This document shows, piece after piece, positions 33,076 to 41,271 of a stretch of DNA of 64,000 nt. Source of the DNA: UBA4742 sp963773335 (GTDB taxonomy: Bacteria > Actinomycetota > Acidimicrobiia > Acidimicrobiales > Acidimicrobilacustridaceae); NCBI GenBank assembly GCA_963773335.1, contig CAVZAT010000004.1, forward strand, positions 1,054,001 through 1,118,000, read 5' to 3'. The translations under genes and the position numbers were made by a program. Every line of letters starts with the position of its first letter. The stretch's first letter is position 1. The notes beneath the pieces were generated by a model. It saw only the letters and a list, made by a program, of their open reading frames with translations. It was not told the DNA's origin and searched no databases.

Positions 33076-33672
33076 CTAGACCAGGGACAGGACCAGCAGA
33101 ACCTGGGCCAGGTGATAGCTCACCATCACGGCCAGCCGGCCGTGCCGATGATCACGGATGAAGCGGGTCCAGGCGATGAGCGCGTCGGACAGGTAGAAGG
33201 ACGTGGCACCGGCCACCACCAGCACCTGTCGGGTGCCGATGGCGCTGGCCACCATCACCGAGATCACCGCGATGTACCCAGCCACGGGTCCCAGCAGGTC
33301 TCGCTCGGTCCCGCGGGCGACGGCGCGCAGGATGCGCCGCCCCACCCACGCCACGGCCGCCCCGACCACGGCGACTCCGACCACGAGCGCGCCCCACGAG
33401 ACGCCGTCGAGCCAGAAGGCGACGACGTAGGCCACGTGCGCCACCAGGAACGCGCCCAGACCGAACACGAACCAGCGCTCCCCGGGCAGCATCAACAACA
33501 CGTCGCCGACCAGGCAGCACACGAGGGCGACCACCACCGCGGCGCGGACCTCCGGATGCGCGGCGTCGACGCTGAGGGCGACCCCGATGAGCAGCACCAG
33601 CGTGCCCGGCTTGGCCAGGTATTCGAGGCCACGGCGGCCAGAGGCCACCGCGACCCAGTCGACCACGGCCAC
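33076..33672 (-). CDS. YhhN/TMEM86-family membrane protein (lysoplasmalogenase-like)
   Basis: A small polytopic protein with about eight hydrophobic helices. Family features: LEYLAKPGTLVLLIGVAL near the N-terminus, CCLVGDVLLMLPGERWFVFGLGAFLVAHVAYV with the conserved GD, and SFYLSDALIAW with the second Asp. TMEM86 enzymes hydrolyse lysoplasmalogens; the bacterial role is uncertain. The first helix is truncated at GTG 33672. The open frame continues to CTG 33714, overlapping the upstream stop and adding TATSWLLLALTAAVAVVDW, so the real start may be that CTG. It lies between a nitroreductase gene and glgE. Confidence 0.75.
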   Translation of the reverse strand: MAVVDWVAVASGRRGLEYLAKPGTLVLLIGVALSVDAAHPEVRAAVVVALVCCLVGDVLLMLPGERWFVFGLGAFLVAHVAYVVAFWLDGVSWGALVVGVAVVGAAVAWVGRRILRAVARGTERDLLGPVAGYIAVISVMVASAIGTRQVLVVAGATSFYLSDALIAWTRFIRDHRHGRLAVMVSYHLAQVLLVLSLV

Positions 33673-33710
33673 CGCCGCGGTCAGGGCCAGCAGGAGCCAG
33701 GAGGTGGCGG

Positions 33711-34142
33711 TCAGACCTCGGGCTCGAGCAGGACGAGCGGGATCTCGCGATCGGTCTTGGTCTGGTAACCCGCGTAGTTCTTGTGGTCAGCGCTCACCCG
33801 GGGCCACAGGCGGGCGCGCTCGGCCTCGTCGGCCACCCGGGCCACCATCTTGCGCGCCGGCTGGCCGCGGTAGACGACCTCGACCTCGGGGTGGTCGCGG
33901 ACGTTCAGGAACCAGGCCGGGTGCTGGTCGTCACCTCCCCGCGAGGCCACCACCACGATGGTCTGTCCCTCCTGGAGCGGCGAGGTGAGCATCACCGTGC
34001 GCGGCTGGCCCGACTTGCGCCCGATGGTGGTCAGCTCCAGCACGGGCATGCCGTAGCCGGTCCAGCCCAGCCTGCCGAAGCTGACCTTGAGCACGACGCG
34101 GTGCACGCCGTTCAGGAGCTTGAACGCGGTATCACTCGGCAT
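33711..34142 (-). CDS. Deazaflavin (F420)-dependent nitroreductase family protein (Ddn-like)
   Basis: 143 residues, a complete DUF385/Ddn split barrel. Motifs: VLELTTIGRKSGQPRTVMLT, then TIVVVASRGGDDQHPAWFLN, HPEVEVVYRGQ, and the C-terminal YAGYQTKTDREIPLVLLEP. Such proteins use F420H2 to reduce quinones or nitro compounds, often as protection against oxidative damage. It is the first gene on this strand before yhhN and glgE and may provide the promoter for the glucan operon. This is the second such gene in the window (see 8552). Confidence 0.85.
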   Translation of the reverse strand: MPSDTAFKLLNGVHRVVLKVSFGRLGWTGYGMPVLELTTIGRKSGQPRTVMLTSPLQEGQTIVVVASRGGDDQHPAWFLNVRDHPEVEVVYRGQPARKMVARVADEAERARLWPRVSADHKNYAGYQTKTDREIPLVLLEPEV

Positions 34143-34178
34143 GGCGCGACCCTAGCGCCCGGCCGCGGTTCGCCCGAC

Positions 34179-34334
34179 TTGGCCCGGGCCAACCGGTTGT
34201 GGCGGCGGGTGCTGCGCGCCCAGGGCCTGGAGGTGCGATGGCGCGACCGCCTCCGCCTCGTGTTGCCGGCGGCTGGCCCAACGCTGGTGGCCGCGGCCGC
34301 GAGATTGGCCGCCGAGCGCGCCCTGTGGGGCTGA
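34179..34334 (+). CDS. Possible small Arg-rich protein, 51 aa
   Basis: An open frame from TTG 34179 reading LARANRLWRRVLRAQGLEVR, then a hydrophobic C-terminal half ending ALWG. The amphipathic Arg-rich pattern and residual coding bias suggest a small protein or the remnant of one. There is no clear ribosome-binding site or ATG/GTG start. It lies between the divergent nitroreductase and permease genes. It could be a non-coding promoter region instead. Confidence 0.3.
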   Translation: MARANRLWRRVLRAQGLEVRWRDRLRLVLPAAGPTLVAAAARLAAERALWG

Positions 34335-34343
34335 ACCAGCCCC

Positions 34344-34357
34344 TAGGCTCGCCCACC
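34344..34357 (+). promoter_or_regulatory. -10 element for the permease gene
   Basis: TAGGCT at 34344-34349, then 8 nt, then GTG 34358. It decides the start over longer readings. Confidence 0.5.
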
Positions 34358-36940
34358 GTGCTCCACCTGACGCTGGCCAACCTGCGGGCCAAGCCGGGCC
34401 GGTTCGTGGCCACCATGTTGGCCATCATCGTGGGCACCGGCTTCCTGGCCGGGACGCTGGTGCTGAGCGACTCGTTGGGCCCCGCGCTCGAGTCCAACGC
34501 CGTGCTGGCCCTGCACGGAGTGGACGCGGCGGTACAGCCCAAACTCGACACGGGCACCGCCCGGCGTCGCAACGATTCGCTGGCGAGCTCCAGCGTGTCC
34601 GCCGGCGTGTTGACCACCGTCCGCGGCGCGGCCGGTGTGCAAGCCGCGGCCGGCACCCTGTCGGCCCAGCTCAACGTGCTCGGGCCCGACGGCACCGTGC
34701 CGCTCAAGCACGCCAACGGATCGCTGTGGATCGCAGTGCCCGCCCTGAGCCCCTACAAGATCGTGGCCGGCCGGGCGCCCACCGCCGCCGGCCAGATCGC
34801 CATCGACCAGCAGACGGCCAACGCCAAGCACTGGGGCGTGGGCACGGCACTCCAGTTGGCCACCTCCGTCGGCTCCCGGCGCGCCACGGTCGTCGGCATC
34901 AGCCGCTACGGACAGGGCCAGGCTTCGAGCGCCAGCGGCGACATCCTGGTCAGCTCGGCCGACGCGTTCGACTTCTTGGCCTCGGGCAAGCGCCTCTACG
35001 ACGCCATCTACGTCCAGGCGAGACCCGGGGTGACCGAGCCGACGTTGGCCGCCAACGTGGCCCGGGCCGTCGGCGATCAGTACCAGGTCCGCACCGGCGA
35101 CGCCCTGCGCACCCAGGCGGCGGGCAACGCCGCCCAGGTGGTCGACTTCCTGAGCACCGCTCTCGTGAGCTTCGCCTGGGTGGCCTTGGCCGTGGGCGTG
35201 CTCATCATCTACAACACCTTCGCCATCGTGGTGGCCCAGCGGGTGCGCGAGTTCGCCCTGTTGCGGGCCGTGGGCGCCCGGGGCAGCCAGGTGCGCCGGG
35301 CGGTGATCCTCGAAGCGCTGGTGGTGGGGCTGGTGGCCAGCGCCGTCGGCATGCTGGTCGGGATCGGCCTGTTCAAGCTGTTGGTGGCGGTCGTCCCGGT
35401 GCTCAAGAACCTGACCGGGTCGGGCGGCGTGGGACTGCAGATCCACCCCACCACCGTCATCGAGGTGCTGGTGGTGGGCACGCTGGTCACCGTCGTGTCG
35501 GCGGTGATCCCCGCCTTCCGCGCCGCCCGGACCAAGCCGATCGCCGCCCTGCGGGTGGCCGCCGTCGACCGCAGCGGCACGAGCAAGGCCCGCGGCATCA
35601 TCGGCCTCATCATCATCGGGCTGGGCGCGGTGATCCTGCTGGTGGGCATGGCCGTGAAGCAGGGCCTGCTGATCGGCTTCGGCCCCGTGCTGCTGTTCGT
35701 GGGGACGCTGGTGGCCGGACCCGTGCTGGCCCGCGGCTTCAGCTGGGCGGTCGGCCTGGTGCTCGACCGGCTGGGCATGTCGTCGCGCCTGGCCGTGGCC
35801 AACGCCAAGCGAAACCCTAGCCGCACCGCCAACACGGCCAACGCGCTGCTCATCGGCATGTTCCTGGTGGTGTTCGTGACTGCCGCCGGCGGAGCCATCC
35901 GCGACTGGGCGGTCAAGGAGGTCTCGCAGTTCTCCACCGCCGACCTCAACGTGGTGTCCACGTCTGGTGCCGGCATGAGCCACGACCTCCAGACCAAGAT
36001 CCAGGCCACCTCGGGGGTGCAGGGGTCGGTGGCCCTCTATGACGACATCGGCCAGGCCGGATCGCTCTCCATCCCCTCGTCGCAAGGGGGTGGGGGCCGT
36101 CGGGGCGGCATCACCGACCGGGTGGCGGCCGGCGACTTCGCAGAGGTGTCCAAGGTCCTGGCGGTCAAGTCGGCCCAGGGCAGCCTGGCCGGTCTGGGCG
36201 ACGACCAGATCGCCGTACCCGAGGGACCTCGGGCCGCCACGCGGGGCTACCAGGGACCGCCGCTGGGCAGCAAGGTGGCCATCACCTTCAGGAACGGGGT
36301 GACCAGGACGTTCACGGTGGGGGCCGTCACCAAGTTCTCGCTGGACGTCAGCTCGTACCTGGTCTCGACCCGGGCTGCCCTGGCCGCCGACCCCCAGCTG
36401 CTGCCCAACTCGATCGCCATCACGGTGGCCCCGGGTCAGCTCGACGCGGTCAAGAACCGCCTGGACGCGGTGACGGCGCCGTACTCGACGCTCGACGTGC
36501 AGCCCGGCAACGAGTTCGCCCTGCTCATCAAGTCCTTCTTCAACTTCATCATCTCGGCGGTCAACGCCCTGCTGGCCTTCGCCATCGCCATCGCCGTGTT
36601 CGGGATCGTCAACACGCTCATCCTGTCGGTCACGGAGCGGACCCCGGAGATCGGCCTGCTGCGCTCGGTGGGGATGAGCCGACGGCAACTACGCACGACG
36701 ATCCGGGCCGAATCGGTCATCCTGGCCGCCGATGGCACGGTGCTCGGGATGGCGTTCGGCTTGTTCGTGGCCTGGGCGGTGACCCAGCCGCTGTTCACCG
36801 GAAGCCAGTCGTTCTCCTGGCCCGTGGAGGAGCTGATCGTGATCGCCGTCATCGGCCTGGTCATCGGCGTCGCCGCCTCACTGGTGCCCGCGTGGCGGGC
36901 GGCGCGCATCGACATCCTCGATGCCGTCGCGGCCGAATAG
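34358..36940 (+). CDS. ABC transporter permease, FtsX/MacB type, duplicated
   Basis: 860 residues, intact. The N-terminal helix (VATMLAIIVGTGFLAGTLVL) is followed by an extracytoplasmic MacB-like domain and a first FtsX module with LLRAVGARGSQVRRAVILEA. A middle helix pair, a second extracytoplasmic domain and a second FtsX module (LLRSVGMSRRQLRTTIRAES) follow. The RxVGxxxxQ coupling helices normally contact an ATPase of the LolD/MacB type. No ATPase gene is adjacent, so the partner is elsewhere. Such transporters move lipoproteins, lipids or peptides out of the membrane. Substrate unknown. Confidence 0.88.
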   Translation: MLHLTLANLRAKPGRFVATMLAIIVGTGFLAGTLVLSDSLGPALESNAVLALHGVDAAVQPKLDTGTARRRNDSLASSSVSAGVLTTVRGAAGVQAAAGTLSAQLNVLGPDGTVPLKHANGSLWIAVPALSPYKIVAGRAPTAAGQIAIDQQTANAKHWGVGTALQLATSVGSRRATVVGISRYGQGQASSASGDILVSSADAFDFLASGKRLYDAIYVQARPGVTEPTLAANVARAVGDQYQVRTGDALRTQAAGNAAQVVDFLSTALVSFAWVALAVGVLIIYNTFAIVVAQRVREFALLRAVGARGSQVRRAVILEALVVGLVASAVGMLVGIGLFKLLVAVVPVLKNLTGSGGVGLQIHPTTVIEVLVVGTLVTVVSAVIPAFRAARTKPIAALRVAAVDRSGTSKARGIIGLIIIGLGAVILLVGMAVKQGLLIGFGPVLLFVGTLVAGPVLARGFSWAVGLVLDRLGMSSRLAVANAKRNPSRTANTANALLIGMFLVVFVTAAGGAIRDWAVKEVSQFSTADLNVVSTSGAGMSHDLQTKIQATSGVQGSVALYDDIGQAGSLSIPSSQGGGGRRGGITDRVAAGDFAEVSKVLAVKSAQGSLAGLGDDQIAVPEGPRAATRGYQGPPLGSKVAITFRNGVTRTFTVGAVTKFSLDVSSYLVSTRAALAADPQLLPNSIAITVAPGQLDAVKNRLDAVTAPYSTLDVQPGNEFALLIKSFFNFIISAVNALLAFAIAIAVFGIVNTLILSVTERTPEIGLLRSVGMSRRQLRTTIRAESVILAADGTVLGMAFGLFVAWAVTQPLFTGSQSFSWPVEELIVIAVIGLVIGVAASLVPAWRAARIDILDAVAAE

Positions 36941-36999
36941 CGCAGCCCGCCGGCCCCCGTCACCGGATCCCAGCCCGGTCGAGGGCCGGCCGGCCGGGC

Positions 37000-37506
37000 T
37001 CAAGCGGCGTCGAGGCGGGGCAGGACCAGGGCGACGGTGTCGGGGCAGATCTGCTGGGTGCGGACCCACTCGGCCACGCCGGCCAGGGGCACCCAGCCGG
37101 TGGCGCTGACCTCCCCGTCGGCGTAGCTGAAAGGACCGTCGCTTCGGGCCAGGTACACCCGGCTCACCTCGCACACCTCGTCGTCCGCGTAGGTGTCCTC
37201 ACCCAGGTACTCGAGCGGGGCCGCCACACCCGCCTCCTCGGCCAGCTCGCGGACGGCCGCCTCCTCCCACCCCTCGCCGGCACCGACCACCCCACCGAAG
37301 GCCAGGTCCCAGCGCGACGGCCACACGTCCTTCCAATCGGCACGCCGGTGGACCAGCACCTCCTGGCGGGAGTTGAGCACGACCACGGCCACCGATCGGT
37401 GTCGCAGGTTCCGGGCCCGCATGTCGCGCCGTGTCACGGCGCCGACCACCGCGCCGTCCTCGTCGAGTTGGTCGACGAGTTCGGTTGGCGGCCCCGAGAG
37501 GCTCAT
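37000..37506 (-). CDS. Nudix hydrolase
   Basis: 168 residues. A perfect Nudix box: G-VVGAG-E-GWEEAAV-REL-A-EE-AG-V at about residues 71-93. The N-terminal part (ELVDQLDEDGAVVGAVTRRD) resembles isopentenyl-diphosphate-isomerase-like Nudix proteins of the YfcD type, which hydrolyse nucleoside or isoprenoid diphosphates. ATG 37506 overlaps the ferredoxin reductase stop (ATGA), so it is the third gene of that operon. Its role there is unclear. Confidence 0.85.
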   Translation of the reverse strand: MSLSGPPTELVDQLDEDGAVVGAVTRRDMRARNLRHRSVAVVVLNSRQEVLVHRRADWKDVWPSRWDLAFGGVVGAGEGWEEAAVRELAEEAGVAAPLEYLGEDTYADDEVCEVSRVYLARSDGPFSYADGEVSATGWVPLAGVAEWVRTQQICPDTVALVLPRLDAA

Positions 37507-38712
37507 GCCAGATCCGCCGCTCCGGCCAGGGCCTCGGACCAGCTGGCCCCGCGCTCCACCAGGGGTCGCAGACGGGCGACGTGAGCCGGGCGGTTCATCC
37601 CCAACACCCCCGCCAATCGATCGTCTCGGCCGTAGAGCGCCACGAACCGGCGTTCCTCGAGCGAGCCGATCACGACCTCCACCCGGTCCTCGGCACTCGA
37701 TCGCCCGGCCAGCTGGATCTTGTAGTCGTACTGATCGCTCCAGAACCACGGCACCGGGTCGAAGGTCTCGGGCTCGGTGCCTCGCTCGGTCGCCAGCAGG
37801 CGCATGGCGGTGGCCTCGCCCATCTGGACCGCCGTCTCCCAGTGCTCCACCCGCAGGTACTGGCCGTAGCGCCGGGACGGCCAGCGGGCGATGTCGCCCG
37901 CGGCCACCACGCCGGGCGCGGCCGACAACGTGTCGTCGCACACCACCCCGTCGTCGATGTCGAGCCCGGATCCTTCGAGCCACGCCGTGTTGGGGCTGAC
38001 GCCCACACCGACCACCACCACCTCGGCGGGGATCACCAGGCCGTCGGCCAGACGCACGCCGGACACGTGGTCGGTTCCTTCCAGCCCGTCGACACCGACG
38101 CCCAGGCGCACGTCCACGCCGTGGTCGCGGTGGAGCTCGGCCATCAGCGAACCGATCTGGGAACCCAGGGCGCGCTCGAGGGGTACATCGGCTGCTTCCA
38201 GCAACGTGACCTCCAAGCCGCGTAGCCGACAGGTGGCGGCTACCTCGGCGCCGATGAACCCGGCACCCACCACCACAACCCGGTTCGGGCCGTCGTCGAG
38301 CTCGGCCTCGCAACGTCAGGCAGTCGTCGAGAGTCCGCAGCACGTGCACCCCACCGAGCACCTCGGTCCCCGGCAGTCGCCGCGCCGCGGCGCCGGCCGC
38401 GATGATCAGGCCGTCGTAGCCCACCCGCTCGCCACCGTCGAGGCGCACGAAGCGGTCGGCCAGGTCGACGCCCATGGCTCGCCGGCCCAGCTGCAGGTCG
38501 AGACCGAGATCCTCGTTGGCGGCCGGCAGGACGATCCGGTCCGGCTCCCACTGGCCCGCCAGGAGTTGCTTGGACAGGGGCGGCTTGTCGTAGGGCCGAT
38601 TGGGGTCGGCGTCGATGACGCTGATGCGCCCGTCGAAGTCCTGGCGCCGCAGCGTGTGCGCGGCGTGCATGCCGGCCAGGGACGCTCCGACGATCACCAC
38701 CGAGCCGATCAT
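37503..38712 (-). CDS. FAD-dependent ferredoxin reductase (rubredoxin-reductase-like), one frameshift
   Basis: About 403 residues. The FAD dinucleotide motif is VVIVGASLAGMHAAHTLRRQ at the N-terminus; the NAD(P)H motif VVVVGAGFIGAEVAA is mid-protein; GVVAAGDIARWPS is the second FAD contact, followed by EHWETAVQMG. This is the profile of reductases that feed P450 or oxygenase ferredoxins. Near 38310 a surplus base breaks the frame between DDCLTLR and the second Rossmann fold. It follows a 3-Cys ferredoxin gene after 40 bp, making a two-component electron chain. The terminal oxygenase is not in this operon. Confidence 0.87.
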
Positions 38713-38752
38713 CGAGTCGAGCTGCCCAACCGAACCGCCGAGAGCCGCCGGG

Positions 38753-38947
38753 TCACTCCTCGACGATCGAGATGGCCTGCTTGGGGCACCGCTGCACCGC
38801 TTCTTCGACCTTGGCCCGCGCCGACTCCGGCGGGGTCTCGTCGAGCACGTAGAGGAAGTCGTCATCGCGCACTTCGAAGATCTCGGGTGCGATCCCCATG
38901 CAGATCGCATTGCTCTCGCACAGGTCGAAGTCGACCACCACTCGCAT
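38753..38947 (-). CDS. Small ferredoxin, probably [3Fe-4S]
   Basis: 64 residues starting MRVVVDFDLCESNAICMGIA, ending with QRCPKQAISIVEE. Only three cluster Cys are visible: CESNAIC plus RCP. The second position of the usual CxxxxxC block is not extended by a fourth Cys, which is the pattern of P450-type [3Fe-4S] ferredoxins. It is first in an operon with a matching reductase, so it probably shuttles electrons to a P450 or Rieske oxygenase. The Rieske oxygenase at 43.1 kb is a conceivable client. Confidence 0.88.
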   Translation of the reverse strand: MRVVVDFDLCESNAICMGIAPEIFEVRDDDFLYVLDETPPESARAKVEEAVQRCPKQAISIVEE

Positions 38948-39093
38948 ATCGGCCCCCTGGTTCGGATGACGTCTGGTTCGCGGGCGTCGTTCCCGTCGAG
39001 GGTTCATCATGGCACGACCCGCCCGGGCCGGACGCCACGAACTGAGCACTCGCTCGGCGACGAGGACGGGATTGGCCTCGGAGACCTGATGAC

Positions 39094-40356
39094 GTGTCAG
39101 ATATGTCCATGACGAACGACACCACTGCCGCTGGCGCCCCGCTGGCCGGGGTCCGCATCCTCGAGGCCTCTCTCCTGGGCCCGGCCGCCATCACCTCGTC
39201 GCTGGTGGACCTGGGGGCCGAGGTCATCAAGATCGAGTCCCCCGCCGGCGACTACATCCGCGAGATGACCTGGCCCATCGTCGAGGGCGTCTCACTCATG
39301 CACCTGCACCTGAACCGGGGCAAGCGCAGCATCGTGTTGGACCTCAAGTCCGACGCCGGGGTCGCCATCTTCAAGGACCTGGCCGCCGGCGCCGACGCGG
39401 TGATCGAGGCCATGCGACCGGGGGCCCTGAAGCGGCTCGGCCTGGGCTACGAGCAGCTGCACGAGATCAATCCGGCCATCGTGTTCTGCACCATCTCCGG
39501 CTACGGCATGACCGGGCCCTACCGCAAGTTGCCCAGCCACGGCGTGGCCTACGACACGTGGGCGGGCATCGTGACCCCGGAGTACGACGACGACGGCCAC
39601 TGCCACCTGCCCGAACACGTCTCCATCGGCATCAACGCCGGACCCCTGTACGGCGCGCTGGGCGTGCTGGCGGGGATCATCCGGGCCCGCGACACCGGGC
39701 AGGGTTGCCAGATGGAGATCGCCCAGAGCGACGCGGCGGCCGCCTTCGACTGGTACCGCTCCGAGAGCTTCAAGGCCTACGAACGCCCGCAGTCCGAGGT
39801 GACGGGGAACAAGTCCGACGACTACGTCCGCCGGGCCCCGGGCACCGCGGGCATGAAGGAGGGGGTGCGCTATCAGCTCTACGAGTCCTCGGACGGCCAC
39901 ATCCTGTTCATGGCCAGCGAGCGCGAGTTCTGGAGGAACTTCTGTGAAGGCGTGGGGCGCCCCGATCTGTTCGAGTCGCACCCGGGCTCGAAGTTCGCCG
40001 ATCACGCGGTGGGCGATATCGAGCTGCGAGACGAGTTGGCCGTCATCTTCAAGACCCGCACCAGCGCCGAGTGGATCGCCTTCAGCGAGGAGTTCAACAC
40101 CACCATCGCCCCGGTGAACACGCCGGCCAACCTGGGCAACGATCCGCAGTTCCAGGACCGCCTGGGCTTCGTGCTCGACCACCGGGTTCACGGTGCCGAC
40201 ATGCTGGGCAGCCCCATCAAGGTGCTGGGCGAGGATCTGCCCCTGCCAGCCATGGCCCCCACGGTGGGCGAGCACACCGACCAGGTGTTGCACGACGTGC
40301 TCGGCTGGGACGACGACCAGGTGGCCACCGCCCGCGCCAGCGGCGCACTGGGCTGA
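39094..40356 (+). CDS. CaiB/BaiF CoA-transferase family protein
   Basis: 420 residues, intact, type III CoA transferase. Typical blocks: LAGVRILEASLLGPAAITSS, AEVIKIESPAGDYIREM, LNRGKRSIVLDLKSDAG, FCTISGYGMTGPYRKLPSHG and AYDTWAGIV with the nucleophile Asp. The family moves CoA between carboxylic acids or racemises 2-methylacyl-CoAs. The latter is needed for sterol side-chain breakdown, which would fit the downstream catabolic genes, but the specific reaction is not decided by sequence. In-frame starts exist at GTG 39094, ATG 39103 and ATG 39109. GGAG near 39079 supports the first. Confidence 0.88.
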   Translation: MSDMSMTNDTTAAGAPLAGVRILEASLLGPAAITSSLVDLGAEVIKIESPAGDYIREMTWPIVEGVSLMHLHLNRGKRSIVLDLKSDAGVAIFKDLAAGADAVIEAMRPGALKRLGLGYEQLHEINPAIVFCTISGYGMTGPYRKLPSHGVAYDTWAGIVTPEYDDDGHCHLPEHVSIGINAGPLYGALGVLAGIIRARDTGQGCQMEIAQSDAAAAFDWYRSESFKAYERPQSEVTGNKSDDYVRRAPGTAGMKEGVRYQLYESSDGHILFMASEREFWRNFCEGVGRPDLFESHPGSKFADHAVGDIELRDELAVIFKTRTSAEWIAFSEEFNTTIAPVNTPANLGNDPQFQDRLGFVLDHRVHGADMLGSPIKVLGEDLPLPAMAPTVGEHTDQVLHDVLGWDDDQVATARASGALG

Positions 40357-40425
40357 CCGCCCAGAACGAACCGGGCTGACCGGACCGGGGATGGAGCGCG
40401 GGGCTGCGGCCATCGGGCAATAACG

Positions 40426-41271
40426 TTGCTCCGTGCAGAACATGGGGGGCCGACCACGGTCATCACCGGAGGCTCGAGCGGCATCGGCCTGGCCACCGCC
40501 CACGCCCTCGGTGAGCGCGGTGCGCGGCTCACGCTCATGGCCCGACGATCCGAGCTGCTCGAGGCCGCCGTCGCCCAGCTCGCGGCCACCGGAACCGCCG
40601 CCACCGCCCGCCGGGTGGATGTGTCGGACCGCCCGGCCCTCCAGAAGGCCATGGCCGCCACGGTAGACGAGCGCGGCCCGGTGGACATCCTGGTGTGCAG
40701 TGCCGGGCTGGCCCAACCCGGGTACTTCGAGCAGCTCGACGACGACGTCTTCCGCCAGATGATGGAGGTGGACTACTTCGGTACGTTGTGGGCCATCCGG
40801 GCCGTGGTGGACTCCATGATCGAACGGCGCACCGGCTCGATCATCGGTGTCTCCTCCGCAGCCGGGATCATCGGCGTGTTCGGCTACACCGCCTACGGGC
40901 CGGCCAAGTTCGCCGTTCGGGGCCTGCTCGAGTCGCTGCGGGGCGAGTTGGCACCCTACGGCGTTCACGTGGGCTGCTGCTTCCCACCTGACGTCGACAC
41001 GCCCCAGCTGGCCTACGAGAACCAGTTCAAGCCCGACGAGACTCGGGCCATCAGCGGCAACATCAAGCCCATCTCGCCCCATCAGGTGGCCAACTGCATC
41101 GTCGACGGCATCGACCACCGCCGGTTCGCCCTCATCCCCGACCGCGCCACCCGGCTCCTGGTGATGGGCGCCGGTCTCACCCCCGGTCTCATCACCCGGG
41201 TCACCGACCGCACGGTGACCAAGGCCCGTGCCCGACGCCCGTCGAGCGAACCCGGCCACGAGACGCCGTGA
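40426..41271 (+). CDS. Short-chain dehydrogenase/reductase
   Basis: About 281 residues, classical SDR. Cofactor motif TTVITGGSSGIGLATAHALG, then VCSAGLAQPGYF (NAG region), catalytic SSAAG and YGPAK (Tyr and Lys), in the 3-ketodihydrosphingosine-reductase-like subgroup (FPPDVDTPQLAYEN). The start is unresolved. TTG 40426 is in frame. TAACGT followed 6 nt later by GTG 40433 (MQNMGG...) looks like the usual leaderless start here, but joining it to the SDR frame needs a correction in the G-run at 40444. The stop overlaps the next gene by 4 bp. Confidence 0.87.
   Translation: MLRAEHGGPTTVITGGSSGIGLATAHALGERGARLTLMARRSELLEAAVAQLAATGTAATARRVDVSDRPALQKAMAATVDERGPVDILVCSAGLAQPGYFEQLDDDVFRQMMEVDYFGTLWAIRAVVDSMIERRTGSIIGVSSAAGIIGVFGYTAYGPAKFAVRGLLESLRGELAPYGVHVGCCFPPDVDTPQLAYENQFKPDETRAISGNIKPISPHQVANCIVDGIDHRRFALIPDRATRLLVMGAGLTPGLITRVTDRTVTKARARRPSSEPGHETP

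Noticed and set aside
40426..40450. Definite leaderless GTG start for the SDR
   Set aside because: TAACGT with 6-nt spacing is attractive, but the required frame correction is not of the +1 type seen elsewhere, so the start is left open.
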